64,000 nt of DNA. Source: Chitinophagaceae bacterium. Its GTDB lineage: Bacteria > Bacteroidota > Bacteroidia > Chitinophagales > Chitinophagaceae. Where the stretch lies: NCBI GenBank assembly GCA_016706055.1, contig JADJKL010000001.1, positions 124,001 to 188,000 of the forward strand, written 5' to 3'. The notes under the pieces were generated by a model. It was not told the origin of the DNA. It saw only the letters and a list, made by a program, of their open reading frames with translations, and made no database searches. The first letter of the stretch is position 1, and each line of letters opens with the position of its first letter. Positions 46,301-56,075 of the stretch are shown here, piece after piece. The position numbers and the translations under genes were made by a program.

Positions 46301-48438
46301 TGCACTATTCCCAAAGATGTGCTAGCTATAGTAGCAATACCGCCTCTATGATTCGCTAATACATACTTCTCCGAAATTGTTTCCTTTGAAGATAATCTTG
46401 CCAATGAATAATTAAAGAAATTTCCTGCATTACAACCCAATAAAATAAACAAAGGATATTTACCTTGATTGTTATAAGCGTCAGGATTATCTAGATTAAA
46501 TTCCAATGTAGATGCAGAAGAGTGACCGAAATAAGTTAACATACCAAGTCCTTCTTCAAAGAGTCCATAAATTCTTTGTGCATTAGCCTGCTCCACAGGT
46601 GCTGTCGTTAGCTTACTAAATGTTGATACATTTGCACCATATGCAGTATCCCTGATAATATCCCTGAATCTATTCATTGATGCAGATAAAATGTCGCCCA
46701 ATGCTCCATCATTTGCTCCAATTACATGCATTGTGTTTTTTGTCCATGCCTTGTCACTGATTAAAGGAGATGAAAATGCTTGTTGCTGTTCGTATTGCTT
46801 TACCTTTTCAAGATAAACAGCAACTTCATCGCCATTAATTACAGACAATCTTCCGATTGGAATTCTTGGTATTTCATCAAGCCCCGGATCTGCAGCCAAT
46901 AAATTGTCTGAAGCAGGATAACCGAAAGTGGGAACAAAAGACATTTTCGAAAGGTTTGGATCTGCTTCATAATACCTGTTATGTATATAATTCATACCTC
47001 GCCCAACTAAAAACACATTCTTTATTGTATTTGTATACGTTGCTCTTGCCCAACGAAGGAAGTTTCGTACCGAAAAAGGATGTTGTTTTATTCCAAATGC
47101 AAATTGATCTGTAAGCTGGTCAATCATATAAATTTTTGCATTATGACTTCCACCTACTGCCGAACTACGGTAAGCTCTATAATCTTCAACTGGTGTGGTA
47201 CTACCAGTGCCATTCATTATTGCTGAATGTGAAATAATTAAATAGTTTCCTTGATTTGCAGCAAGCCCATAATTCACAAAACTTCTTGTTTGTAATGCAG
47301 CTACAGCAATTGGGTATGAAACAACTTGAGTTACAAGTAATAACTTTCTTGCAACAGCAGAAGGCTCCAGTAAAACTTTTACTAAAGAGGGATTACTTAT
47401 ATCTGCGACGTATCTTTTTCCATTAGTAAGATCATATAAAACAGGGTTGACAGAACTATGATTAAACCCTGCTATTTCAAGATAATTTCCGGCAGGATTA
47501 GAAGGGAGCTCAAACAAAAAATTATTTGCCCCGCCAAAATTAAATTGACGGGCATAGGTAATTTCTGATTTTGCAACTACCATTCTGTCAGGTGAGGTTA
47601 CACATATATTTTTCACTCCAAGAATCGCTGTTCCACTGGCTAAATCAGATTGTGTTAAATTGATTGTTGCCTTTATGTAATCAAAGAAATCTAATGTTTG
47701 CGTTGATTTCAGAATAGAGTTAATTGTAACTTCAAATTGCCTTGGATTTAGCGCATTTCCAGCAGCATTAATCTTTAATATTGGATCAGGTGAACCGGGT
47801 CCGGAGTAAGGATTCAATCCCGAAAAAGTATAAGCAAGATTCACATTCGTACCGATATTACCAGATGTAAACCCTTCTCCTTTATCATAAGCGGAAGAAT
47901 ACACATATTCGCCCACAACATTTGCAAACCCCAGATTCCATGCATCTTTATAATATTTTCCTTCTGTATGGATGAAATAAGGTTCCGGCGTTAATGCAGA
48001 TGGTAAATTATTTGTAGTTGGTGTTAACCTAAAATTATTTCCAGCTGGATTTATAGTTAGAAAAAATGCGGCTGTATCTGTTTCCATGCTCCACTTATCG
48101 TTCAACTGGTAATCTGCCTCTCTATAAAGTTCATAGTCCGGCTTACCATCATTCATTTCTCCCCAAAACTCAATAAAGTCTCCTGAGGTAAACACTCCTG
48201 TTTGAAGAGTTGTGTATAACGGAATCTGCTTGCCGTTTCTCCACAGCTGAAATTGCTCAGCCGGAACGCTACCGAGACCCACTGATGATAATAAAGGTTG
48301 ATTGATACGATACAAACCAGTAGCACCTACTTTGAACTTATAATAAGTTTTATTATAGTCTATCCATTCATTATTATAATTCTGAGCAAGTCCTTTAAAA
48401 CCTACAAAAAGTAATGATAGAAGTAAAAATTTTTTCAT
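43357..48438 (-). CDS. Type IX secretion sortase PorU2-like protein (C25 peptidase)
   Basis: A 1693-residue exported protein. The signal peptide is MKKFLLLSLLFVGFKGLAQ. An N-terminal beta domain (YYKFKVGATGLYRINQPLLS, GDFIEFWGEMNDGKPDYELY) leads to a caspase-like C25 domain with YFGHSSASTLEFNLDNPDAY (catalytic His, about residue 635) and FILLGCNAGNFFNYSLARLS (catalytic Cys, about 665). Several beta-sandwich repeats follow, and near residue 1590 a FlgD-like end, YPNPFTTSTAFVF...WDGTDQYGQKLANGIYLYRV. PorU cleaves sorting signals from type IX cargo at the outer membrane. The greater length (PorU is about 1150) and the PorV-family partner suggest the PorU2 variety. It is 26 bases downstream of the porV2-like gene. 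Confidence 0.85.
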   Translation of the reverse strand: MKKFLLLSLLFVGFKGLAQNYNNEWIDYNKTYYKFKVGATGLYRINQPLLSSVGLGSVPAEQFQLWRNGKQIPLYTTLQTGVFTSGDFIEFWGEMNDGKPDYELYREADYQLNDKWSMETDTAAFFLTINPAGNNFRLTPTTNNLPSALTPEPYFIHTEGKYYKDAWNLGFANVVGEYVYSSAYDKGEGFTSGNIGTNVNLAYTFSGLNPYSGPGSPDPILKINAAGNALNPRQFEVTINSILKSTQTLDFFDYIKATINLTQSDLASGTAILGVKNICVTSPDRMVVAKSEITYARQFNFGGANNFLFELPSNPAGNYLEIAGFNHSSVNPVLYDLTNGKRYVADISNPSLVKVLLEPSAVARKLLLVTQVVSYPIAVAALQTRSFVNYGLAANQGNYLIISHSAIMNGTGSTTPVEDYRAYRSSAVGGSHNAKIYMIDQLTDQFAFGIKQHPFSVRNFLRWARATYTNTIKNVFLVGRGMNYIHNRYYEADPNLSKMSFVPTFGYPASDNLLAADPGLDEIPRIPIGRLSVINGDEVAVYLEKVKQYEQQQAFSSPLISDKAWTKNTMHVIGANDGALGDILSASMNRFRDIIRDTAYGANVSTFSKLTTAPVEQANAQRIYGLFEEGLGMLTYFGHSSASTLEFNLDNPDAYNNQGKYPLFILLGCNAGNFFNYSLARLSSKETISEKYVLANHRGGIATIASTSLGIVHYLDIYNSSLMEAMSTTSYGKTFGETMIDAITRTYNLTTQNDFYARFHCEQSTLHGDPALKMDVLKDKPDYAIEDQLVKINPSFISVAETFFKVDAKFLNLSKSVNKNIVIEVKRTYPNLVTEVIRRDTIPGIRYADSISFQVPIVATRDKGLNKISICIDADNEVDELYESNNCVTKDVFIFEDELRPVYPYNYEIINRQGIKFQASTADAFATVKQYKLEIDTTKLFNSPLKAERTVSSKGGVIEFDPGVTFTDSTVYYWRTALVPASGSPNWNYASFTYLANHADGFGQSHYYQHLESTTNQMRLQTDNKWAFDSAYQNIFARNAIYPEGGTQQAEFTVAVNGSQYIGGGCNFNAIIFNVFNPNSMIPMPNVFDLGTGNGLYGSLPQTCERKQYNFEFSYLDATRRGKIMDFLNNIVPDGYIVVARANLPSSTPIPPAFADAWRSDTTIYGSGNSLYHIFKNQGFETIDSFNRPRTWIFIYKKNGAGSLTPGYVMAESIYDKLSLTSNIKTSDTLGYIESPLYGMSKQWHTIKINGSALPDLPGADSARLNLIGVNLAGQETTLMTNLDPDLGSFDISSVSAVDYPFLKLKLYVKDKINFTPYQLKYWRIVFDPVPEGAIAPNIFLQQKDSVDVGEPIDFKVAFKNVSHIPFDSVKVKLVVTDKNNVANIIPVSKKRPITIFGTATDTIHLSALIKTTNFPGKNTVYIEANPDDDQPEQYHFNNFAFRNVYVKPDSLNPLLDVTFDGVHILNRDIVSSKPDIIVKLKDEAKWMILDDTSLLTLQVRFPNGSLRRYYFSNDTLQFTPAGQAPNPDNTATLNFKPYFAEDGDYELIVTGKDRSNNKAGDIEYRVIFSVINKPMISNMLNYPNPFTTSTAFVFTITGNEVPQNIKIEIMTITGKIVREITKDELGSLHIGRNITDFKWDGTDQYGQKLANGIYLYRVVTNLNGKALDKYKADGDKTDQYFNKGYGKMYLMR

Positions 48439-48464
48439 TGAATAAAAGTTTAAACAAATACGGA

Positions 48465-49578
48465 TTATTCGCCTTTTTCTTTTTTACTATTTACCAGATT
48501 TAATCGCAAAGAAAAAACATGGGTAAATAGAGGGTTCGACTGATTGGCAAGATTTGTAAATGCATAATCAATCGTTACATTTTGAATTTTAAACCCAGCA
48601 CCAGCACTTGGTTGATATATCCATACCTTTTTTTGATTCAGCGTATCACCATCAGCTAATGCCTTTTGAAAATTATTTATTCCTCCTCTTAAGAAGAACA
48701 CATTATTAATATTTAGCTCTAATCCCATTTTAGGATCAGCACTAACAGGATTTCCACTGATTAATGTATTTCTTTGACCGTCAAATGTTACGTCCAAGTT
48801 TGCTTCTGCTAATAAGCTTGCTTTTTTCCCTAATTTGAAATCTCTTGAAATACCTAATACAAGACGAGGAGCTGTTAACTCGGTAGACTTCACAGGAATT
48901 TCATTATTTGTTAGATATAAAACTTCTTTCTCTCTTTCGGTGAAAGTGAATGACCATGCATTGAAGGTGCTGGTAATATCTCTTGCTGCAATACCAAATT
49001 TCCATTTATTCTGAAATATTTGTATCCCGGCATCTAAACCAAAACCCCATGCTTTTGCAAATTTGCCTACACTTCGGTGAATCACTTTTGCATTTAGCCC
49101 GAAATGAACATTCTTCTTTTCACTCTCTTTTAATTTCTGTGCAAATGAAAATATAAATGCATAGTCGGCAGATGAAAAAGCCTGAATATTATTATAATTA
49201 AAGGCCGTCTGGCTCTACAAGAAACAACGTATTCATTATATCATCAACAGCAAACCGAAGTGCTGTAATGCCAATTGTTCTTTTATTATTTGAAGTTGGT
49301 AATGCTACGCCTACATAATCATATTTGCCAATACCGGCAAAATACTCAGCATGCATCAGATTAATTTGTGGATGATCTTTTACTCCAACAAGACCTGCAG
49401 GGTTCCAATAGCCAGCAGTTCCATCATTAACAGATGCAACTTGTGCACTACCCATGGCTAAACCTCTGGCGCCTGCACCAATGTTTAAAAATTCGTTGGA
49501 ATACTTTCTGAATTGTGCATTAGCCGTAACAGATAGCACAATTGTCAAGATGGACAATAAGAGTGTGGATGGTTTCAT
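48465..49578 (-). CDS. PorV/PorQ-family outer-membrane protein (PorV2-like), frame broken
   Basis: About 371 residues in two frames. A signal peptide (MKPSTLLLSILTIVLSVTANAQ) precedes SNEFLNIGAGARGLAMGSAQVASVNDG and YWNPAGLVGVKDHPQI, the family N-terminus. The second frame has a FadL-like barrel (GLNAKVIHRSVGKFAKAWGF, FGIAARDITSTFNAWSFTF, LDVTFDGQRNTLI) ending TNLANQSNPLFTHVFSLRLN. The break is at GGCC, 49203-49206 (+ strand); removing one base joins VEPDAFNYNNIQAFSSADYA. PorV proteins shuttle type IX cargo to the PorU sortase, and the porU2-like gene lies directly downstream. Confidence 0.82.
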
Positions 49579-49753
49579 TCGGACAATTTTCGATAAGCGT
49601 TTGATTAAGGTATGCTTTCATACGTACGGGCTGCCTGTAAAATTAGACTTTAGAACTGTAAAATCATAACAATACAAGACAAAAAGGGTAATGACTGAAA
49701 ACGAACTGCTTAGAAAAATATTGCCCCAGATGTACTTCATGGTTAATCTGCCT

Positions 49754-49761
49754 TACTTTTG
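49754..49761 (+). promoter_or_regulatory. -7 promoter box of tyrS
   Basis: TACTTTTG matches TAnnTTTG and lies 21 bases before the ATG at 49783. It falls inside the longer frame that opens at the TTG at 49759, which supports the downstream start. Confidence 0.55.
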
Positions 49762-49782
49762 TTGCAAATCACTGACTTAGAC

Positions 49783-51058
49783 ATGAATTTAATAGAGGAA
49801 TTACGATGGAGAGGCCTTATTCAGGATATAATGCCCGGCACTGAAGAACAGTTGAATAAAGAAATGACTTCTGCTTATATTGGGTTTGACCCAACGGCAG
49901 ACAGCCTGCATATCGGCAGCCTGGTTCCTATTTTACTATTAGTTCATCTTCAAAAAGCTGGTCATAAGCCTTATGCATTGGTTGGCGGAGCTACTGGTAT
50001 GGTTGGCGATCCAAGTGGAAAAAGCGAAGAACGAAACCTTTTGAGTGAAGAAGTTTTGCAAAAAAACCAGGAAGGCGTAAAGAAACAGTTGATGCAATAC
50101 CTTGACTTTAATCCCAAATTGAAGAATGCGGCAGAGATGGTGAATAACTATGACTGGTTCAAAGACTTTACCTTTCTCGATTTTATCCGTGATGTAGGAA
50201 AACATATCACTGTGAATTACATGATGAGTAAAGACAGTGTGAAGAAAAGACTCGAAGGTGAAACGGGAATGAGTTTTACAGAGTTCACTTATCAATTGGT
50301 ACAGGGCTATGATTATTACTGGTTAAATAAAAATAAAAATTGCAAACTACAAATGGGCGGTAGTGATCAGTGGGGAAATATTGTAACTGGAACAGAACTT
50401 ATCAGAAGAAAATCCGGCGCTGAGGCATTTGCTTTTACTTGCCCATTAATTACAAAAGCAGATGGAGGCAAGTTTGGCAAAACAGAAACTGGAAATGTGT
50501 GGCTTGACCCAATCAGAACTACACCTTATCAGTTCTATCAATTCTGGCTGAATGCAAGTGATGCTGATGGAGAAAAATGGATTAAAATTTTTACCTTCTT
50601 AAATCAATCAGAAATAAATTCAATTCTTACTGAACATAAAGAGGATGCAGGCAAAAGAATATTGCAAAAAAGATTAGCTGAGGAAGTTACAAAGTTTGTA
50701 CATGGTGAAGCTGCATTATTAGAAGCTATTACCACTACTGAAAAATTATTTGCCAATCAATCAGCATCTGCCGAAAGCCTTTCTGTTGAAGATTTAGAAA
50801 GCATGGAAGGTGTTATCAAAATTAATTACCCAAAAGAAAAAATTGAAGCTGGAATTGACGTTGTTTCATTTCTAGCAGAAACAGCTATTTTCCCAAGTAA
50901 AGGCGAAGCAAGAAAAACTGTTCAGGGTGGTGGTGTAAGTATCAACAGAAAAAGTGGAAGGAATTGATTCGAAAATTGAAACAGCACTGTTGCTACACAA
51001 TCAATACTTACTAGTGCAAAAAGGGAAAAAGAATTATTATCTGGTAAAAATCATCTGA
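49783..51058 (+). CDS. tyrS: Tyrosyl-tRNA synthetase (one-base break near the C-terminus)
   Basis: About 424 residues. The class I signature motif is DPTADSLHIGSLVPILLL (HIGH-type), the tyrosine site includes YDYYWLNKNKNCKLQMGGSDQWGN, and the KMSKS-type loop reads KFGKTETGN. The C-terminal S4-like domain starts FPSKGEARKTVQGGGVSINR. The open frame then stops at 50967, but the next frame continues VEGIDSKIETALLLHNQYLL and GKKNYYLVKII to a stop at 51058, the normal end. The A5 run in AGAAAAAGTGG near 50947-50954 is one base too long (or two short). Loss of this domain would be unusual in an essential synthetase, so the break is probably an error. Confidence 0.95.
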
Positions 51059-51068
51059 TTTTATTCAT

Positions 51069-51710
51069 GTGAAGAAAGTTTATTTCATCAGCGGACTTGG
51101 AGCAGATAAAAGAGCTTTCTCATTTCTTGATCTATCATTTTGCGAACCTGTATTTATTGAATGGATAAAACCATTGCATAAAGAATCTCTTCAGCAATAT
51201 GCTTTACGATTGAAGGAACAAATTAAAGAAGCTTCACCTACAATCGTTGGTATGTCGTTCGGAGGAATGCTTGCGACAGAAATTGCAAAATTAGATGCTA
51301 CAGCAAAAATTATTATTATCTCCAGCAACAAAACTAAAAATGAGTTCCCAAAAATGCTCTTAATAGGCAAATACATCCCACTCTATAAAGTGATACCTTC
51401 AACTCTATTAAAAAAAGCTGGTGTTTTCCGTAAAATGTTTTTTGGACCTACAGGAAAAAAGCAAAAAGAAATATTTCATCAAATTCTAAACGACACTGAT
51501 ACAAATTTTAATAAATGGGCAATTTATTCAATCCTTCACTGGGAAAACAAAATTGTACCTAATAACATAATACATATTCACGGAACTTCAGACACTCTAC
51601 TTCCTTACCGTCTGGTTAAAGCTGATTATACTATTAATAAAGGAACACACCTAATGGTTATGAATAATCCAGAAGAAGTTTCCAGTTTGCTAAAGAAATT
51701 GATTAAGTGA
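51069..51710 (+). CDS. Alpha/beta hydrolase
   Basis: A 213-residue protein starting at GTG, ten bases after the restored tyrS stop. The oxyanion/first strand is KKVYFISGLGADKRAFSFLD, the nucleophile elbow GMSFGGMLATEIA (Ser near residue 64), an acid in IHIHGTSDTLLPYRLV, and the histidine in INKGTHLMVMNNPEEV. These are the catalytic triad and order of the fold. No signal peptide is seen, so it is cytoplasmic; the substrate is unknown. It may be cotranscribed with tyrS. Confidence 0.85.
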   Translation: MKKVYFISGLGADKRAFSFLDLSFCEPVFIEWIKPLHKESLQQYALRLKEQIKEASPTIVGMSFGGMLATEIAKLDATAKIIIISSNKTKNEFPKMLLIGKYIPLYKVIPSTLLKKAGVFRKMFFGPTGKKQKEIFHQILNDTDTNFNKWAIYSILHWENKIVPNNIIHIHGTSDTLLPYRLVKADYTINKGTHLMVMNNPEEVSSLLKKLIK

Positions 51711-51848
51711 ACCTGTATTTATCCACAATGGTAACCCTTACTATAATTTTCGGTTATCTTAGAAAAATCTATTCGAAAATACCGGTCTTCTGATTATAGC
51801 GGAGTTTACTCTCAAAGCTTTATTTTCAAATCACTCTAAAATAGCAGT

Positions 51849-53727
51849 ATGAAAAAGTCAGCAATTTATTCCCGTTTTCGCCCAATCATTATCTTAATTT
51901 TCCTAGTTATTCCAGTGCTTGTACTTATTTCTTTCTCTGTAAAGAATAAATCTGAAACAACACCTCCTTTTTTAACTTCTGTAGATAAGGTTGTAGAAGA
52001 GCAAATGGCCAAACAGGAAATTTATGGTTGTGCTGTGGGTGTTGTAGAAAATGGGAAAATAGTACATGTGAAAGCCTACGGACATCATGACAGGCTGAGA
52101 ACAAAACCAATAACTGTAAATACAATATTCCGTTGGGCTTCTATTTCAAAACCTGTAACAGCGGTTGCTGCTTTTAAAGCCATTGAAACAAATAAACTTG
52201 CCTTAACAGATAAAGTAACCAAGCATGTTTCCTATTGGCCAAATACTGGCAACAAAAAGGATATTACAGTAGCGCATATGCTTAATAACCGCAGCGGTGT
52301 AAATCAATACACCAATGTTAAAGAAAGCAACTATAAATCCAAGAACAATTTTAATGCTAAAGAATGTGTTGATGTGTTTTCAGCAGCAGCTTTAGATTTT
52401 AATCCCGGCTCACAATATAAATACACCACATTTGGATTTAACCTGTTAGGTGCAACCGTAGAAGAAGCCACTAACATCCCTTACGAAAAGTATGTAAAAG
52501 ATAATATTGCCGACAAAGCAGGTATGACGAGTTTTACTGCATACCCATCTGATCCAGGTGGCTTTAATAAAGATTGCAACGCAAATATTGCAACTAAAAC
52601 TGAAGGAAGTGTGGAGTGGAAACTTCCAGGCGGTGGATGGGGATCAAACATTAATGATCTTGCAAAATTTATGCAAGGACTGATTAATGGTACTTTCTTA
52701 GATAACACCGCAGCTCTTTGGCAGTCTGTTCCTAACAATAATAATTATGCTTTCGGAATGATGCGCAGCTCTTTGAACAGCGAATTTTATGCCTGGCACA
52801 ATGGAGCACATGATGACCTACGATCGTACATGGGATTTTTTCCGGGATCAAAGTTTGGAGTGGTGGTAATGATTAATGCAGACGATTATGTAAGCGAAGG
52901 AAGGCTGGCTAAAAAAATACAGGCTGTATTTGGTAAAGACTGGGGCATTGATGATCTAGCTGTTAACTACTGTGGCACAAATTTAAAATGCGGAGATAAT
53001 ACGATTGGTGTGGAGAAAAACGAATAAAGCTGATGAAACAATTGTAAGAAGAGGTTATTCTACAGATGAGTTTAATGCAGAGTGGAAATGGTTGTTGGAT
53101 AAGGGTTACTATTGCGCCGACATTAATACATATACAAAAGGAAGTTCAAGAAAATGGGACGGAATCTTTAAGAAGACAAACAAAAAATCTGGGATGTACA
53201 GAAATTATGATCAGGATGGCTTTAATGCCAAGTGGAAAGAAATGTCCGATGCAGGTTATCGACTTATTGATATAGAAACTTACATGGATGGCAGCACAAG
53301 AAAATGGGCCGGACTCTTTCTTGAAATGGGCGGCGGCCATGCACTACACAGAAACTTAAGCCAGCAGCAAATGCATGACAAGTGGGAGGAGTATGGCAAA
53401 AAAGGATTGAAACTTATAGACATTGAAACATATGGCAACAATCTATGGGCTGGTGTTTGGATTGCAGGAGATGATGTAGCCATGTATAGAAATTATGAAA
53501 CCACAGCATTTAGAGATAAAAGAAGAGAGCTAAACGATAAAGGCTGGAGGTTAATTGATGTAGATACTTACATGAGTGGCAGCACCAGAAAATGGTCTGG
53601 ACTATGGGAAAAATCATCCGTTGCAGAGAATTATATCTATGGCTATGATTTTTGTGAATGGCTCACAAACTATCATGACAAATATGATGACAGCGGATAT
53701 GAACTAATTGATCTTGAAACTTATTAG
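51849..53727 (+). CDS. Beta-lactamase-fold serine hydrolase with C-terminal BTRD1-like tandem repeats, frame broken
   Basis: About 626 residues in two frames. An N-terminal membrane anchor or signal peptide (PIIILIFLVIPVLVLISFSV) precedes a class C beta-lactamase/DD-peptidase fold: FRWASISKPVTAVAAF with S-I-S-K near residue 97, KYTTFGFNLLGATVEEAT as the Tyr motif, and YAWHNGAHDDLRSYMGFFPG as the third motif. The second part has four full and one partial repeat of about 48 residues (R-N-Y...FNAKW..M.DAGYRLIDIETYMDGSTRKWAGLF), as in the bacterial tandem repeat domain family found in polyglycine hydrolases. One base removed from GG at 53007-53008 joins NTI to VWRKTNKADE. It may be two genes, but the repeats lack a start of their own. 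Confidence 0.75.
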
Positions 53728-53730
53728 CGA

Positions 53731-54409
53731 TTATTTAAGTCCTTTCACTGCCTTCCACATCAAATCAGCAACAAACTGATTACCTTTTGTATTCAGGTGA
53801 ACTTTGTCGTAGGTAAGAATATTTTTTTCTTCGTTGTTGGGGTTGTTTGTTTTGTAGTAGTTGCCAAACTCTTTTCGCAGATCAACAAGTGGCAAATCAT
53901 TCTTCTTTGCAATATCACGGATGATGTTGCAATACTTGTTCAGATCACCATCAAGGGTTACTCATATCGGTCTTCTCTCCTACTACTGCCGGAGTAACAA
54001 GAACAGCTTTAATATTTCTGTCTTTTAATTTCTTCAAAATTGCCAGGTAGAATTTTTCAAATTTATCCGCATCTGTTCCTGTACCCAGTAAAGTTTTATG
54101 CCACACATCATTTACACCAACCCATATAAAAACAACATCTGGATTTTTGCTCAGCACATCATCTTCTAGTCTTAAATACAGATCGTACACTTTATTAGCA
54201 CTAATGCCAGAACCGATGAAATCGTATTGGTCGCTTTTATTTTCAGCCTTACATTTATCTTCCAATTCAAGAATATATCCTCTGTATGGTTTTTCTTTAA
54301 CAGCCAACTCAGTTATAGAATCACCAAAGAAAATGACTTTGGTTTTCTTTTGCGGAGCAAAAGCACAAGAAAGAAATAAGATTGTAGTAATGAACAGGAG
54401 CTTCTTCAT
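53731..54409 (-). CDS. SGNH/GDSL hydrolase, secreted, frame broken
   Basis: About 225 residues. The signal peptide is MKKLLFITTILFLSCAFAPQ. Block I is VIFFGDSITELAVKEKPYRG with the catalytic Ser, block III is VFIWVGVNDVWHKTLLGTG with the Asn, and the second frame gives DGDLNKYCNIIRDIAKKNDL and LTYDKVHLNTKGNQFVADLM with the Asp-x-x-His pair. The frames join if one T is removed in the AA of CATCAAGGG (53953-53954 on +). SGNH hydrolases cleave esters, including acyl groups on polysaccharides. It converges with the repeat-bearing hydrolase, three bases between the stops. Confidence 0.87.
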
Positions 54410-54520
54410 AATCGTAAATTAATTTTAAAAAGTAGAACTTTTAGCAGATGCTGATTAATTGCGGAAGGTTGCCGGTGTAAAAACCCAATTGACAAATTAA
54501 CTAATTAACTAATTAACATA

Positions 54521-55414
54521 TCACTCCACATCCACCTGCTTAGGAATTACCGAACCTTCTCTTGCTTCAGGTAAAAATTTCCTTTCATTTATCAGATAAC
54601 CATTTCCTTTCTCACAAAAATGCACTTTCAGATTTTCAAGGCTGATTGGATTGCCATCAGGAATATCTGCAATATTAGAATGAAGGATTTCATGCCCGTC
54701 AACAATAACTACCAAACCACTACCGATACCTTCCATTTTATTTCCTTCAGTGATGAGCATTCCTGTATCTTCTCCCAAGCCAATTCCTATACAACCAGGA
54801 TTTGCGGCAACGGCCTGTGCTAATCTTCCAAACCTTCCTCTTTTCTCAAAATGCGAATCAATGATAACATTATTCAAAAATCCAAGACCAGTTGTAATTT
54901 TTACTTCGCCTTTCAAATGTGCCCTTGCCGCATTGCCTTCGTAAATCATGGTATTGCTCATCGCCATTGCACCGGCAGATGTTCCTGCAATTACAAAATT
55001 TTCTTCCTTATATCTTTTCTTAAGAATAGAAAGAAACTCCGTGCCGCCATCTGTTGCACTCAGCCGCAATTGATTTCCGCCGCTAAACATTACAGCATCG
55101 CAATGACGAATACGATCTATAAATTCATTATTCATCGCATCCTGTCTTGTGCGGATATGCAAAAGTCCAATATTAGTACATCCAATCTTTCCAAAAGCAT
55201 CGAGGTAATTCTCTCCCACTTCATACGGAATCATCGAAGCAGTAGTAATCACTTCAATTCTTGCATTTACGCCACCGGCTTCTTCCACCACACGGCGAAG
55301 AATACCTAGCTCAAAAAAATTAAGATTATTGCTTTGGAAGCCGTCCACTTCCAATGTCGTTCCTTTATGTTCGGCTCCGCCGATTGCAATTAGTTTTCCC
55401 TTAGGACTACTCAT
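54521..55414 (-). CDS. cphB: Cyanophycinase
   Basis: A 297-residue serine peptidase of family S51. GKLIAIGGAEHKG at the start, VMFSGGNQLRLSATDGGTEF, and the nucleophile motif FVIAGTSAGAMAMSNTM (Ser near residue 145) are diagnostic, followed by GLGFLNNVIIDSHFEKRGRF and CIGIGLGEDTGMLITEG. It cuts cyanophycin into beta-Asp-Arg dipeptides. No signal peptide is present, so it acts in the cytoplasm on stored polymer. Cyanophycin synthetase is 4.2 kb away on the + strand. Confidence 0.95.
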   Translation of the reverse strand: MSSPKGKLIAIGGAEHKGTTLEVDGFQSNNLNFFELGILRRVVEEAGGVNARIEVITTASMIPYEVGENYLDAFGKIGCTNIGLLHIRTRQDAMNNEFIDRIRHCDAVMFSGGNQLRLSATDGGTEFLSILKKRYKEENFVIAGTSAGAMAMSNTMIYEGNAARAHLKGEVKITTGLGFLNNVIIDSHFEKRGRFGRLAQAVAANPGCIGIGLGEDTGMLITEGNKMEGIGSGLVVIVDGHEILHSNIADIPDGNPISLENLKVHFCEKGNGYLINERKFLPEAREGSVIPKQVDVE

Positions 55415-55527
55415 TCAAGAGGGTTTGATAAAGAACAAATGTAATAGAAAAATAACTTACAGGTTATTAGGAACAAGTGCAGTTGTGGATATGTGGAAAA
55501 TATGGTTCCCAGCAGCAGTTCCCTGAG

Positions 55528-55551
55528 CATCGTCCCTTGCGTCGCACACTT
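55528..55551 (-). repeat. Dispersed 24-base repeat, copy 1
   Basis: The - strand carries the same 24 bases as 59508-59531 on the + strand, with core GTGTGCGACGCAAGGGACG. The two copies are inverted, about 4 kb apart, and flank the cyanophycin region. A third, diverged copy is at 3619-3638. Confidence 0.75.
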
Positions 55552-55589
55552 GTACTGTAATTCTATTCAGCATTTTATAACTCACTCCC

Positions 55590-55747
55590 TGTCCCGTAGG
55601 GACATTTTATTAGTAACATTATAAACGAAAACAGACGTAACGTTCCATAGGAACGATTTGTGCAACCCAATTTCAAACAAGCCAATGCGTTCATCTGAAC
55701 GCTAATCACTGTTTATATTTTTTACCAGAAAGTGTTCCGCTGGAACA
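55590..55747. repeat. Array of four short palindromes at about 46-51 base spacing
   Basis: Four palindromes occur in an otherwise gene-free stretch (55415-55823): TGTCCCGTAGGGACA at 55590, CGTTCCATAGGAACG at 55641, GCGTTCATCTGAACGC at 55687 and TGTTCCGCTGGAACA at 55733. Starts are 51, 46 and 46 bases apart. The stems share a GTTCC/GGAAC or GTCCC/GGGAC core and the loops are two or three bases. The intervening sequences are AT-rich and differ. Function is unknown. Confidence 0.75.
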
Positions 55748-55823
55748 ATTTTTCTCTATCCTTTGTAAATGTTACTTTAATTTTGCTTGGTACATCCTAA
55801 ATTTAGGTGGTATCATCAATTTT

Positions 55824-56075
55824 ATGGCAACTCGAATTAAAACAATATTTACAATTTTAATTCTATCTATTACGACAAGTTATGGACAGAGTTTTGAACC
55901 ATTAGATTTAGCAAAAAAAATATTTGGTAACGATTCATTTCCTAACATTGGAAACTATATAACAGACGAATACGAAGGACGGCCTAATGGACAAGATATA
56001 CAAAAAGGCTCAACAACTAAATTTGAGCTGCTTGGACAAACAGACAAAATTGCAGTTGTTGGTATGACACTATGA
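55824..56075 (+). pseudogene. Fragment of a small exported protein
   Basis: An 83-codon frame with a signal peptide (TIFTILILSITTSYGQ) and then FEPLDLAKKIFGNDSFPNIG and FELLGQTDKIAVVGMTL. After the stop, another frame reads YDFELGKNLTLVG before a further stop, so the gene may once have been longer. I do not recognise it. It lies between a palindrome array and the broken permease. Confidence 0.4.

Noticed and set aside
54481..54520. Short AACTAATT repeats after the cyanophycinase gene
   Set aside because: Only about two and a half units in AT-rich sequence; chance is a sufficient explanation.
55590..55747. A CRISPR array
   Set aside because: The repeated units are 15-16 base palindromes that differ from each other, with no constant repeat of 24-40 bases, and no cas genes are present.
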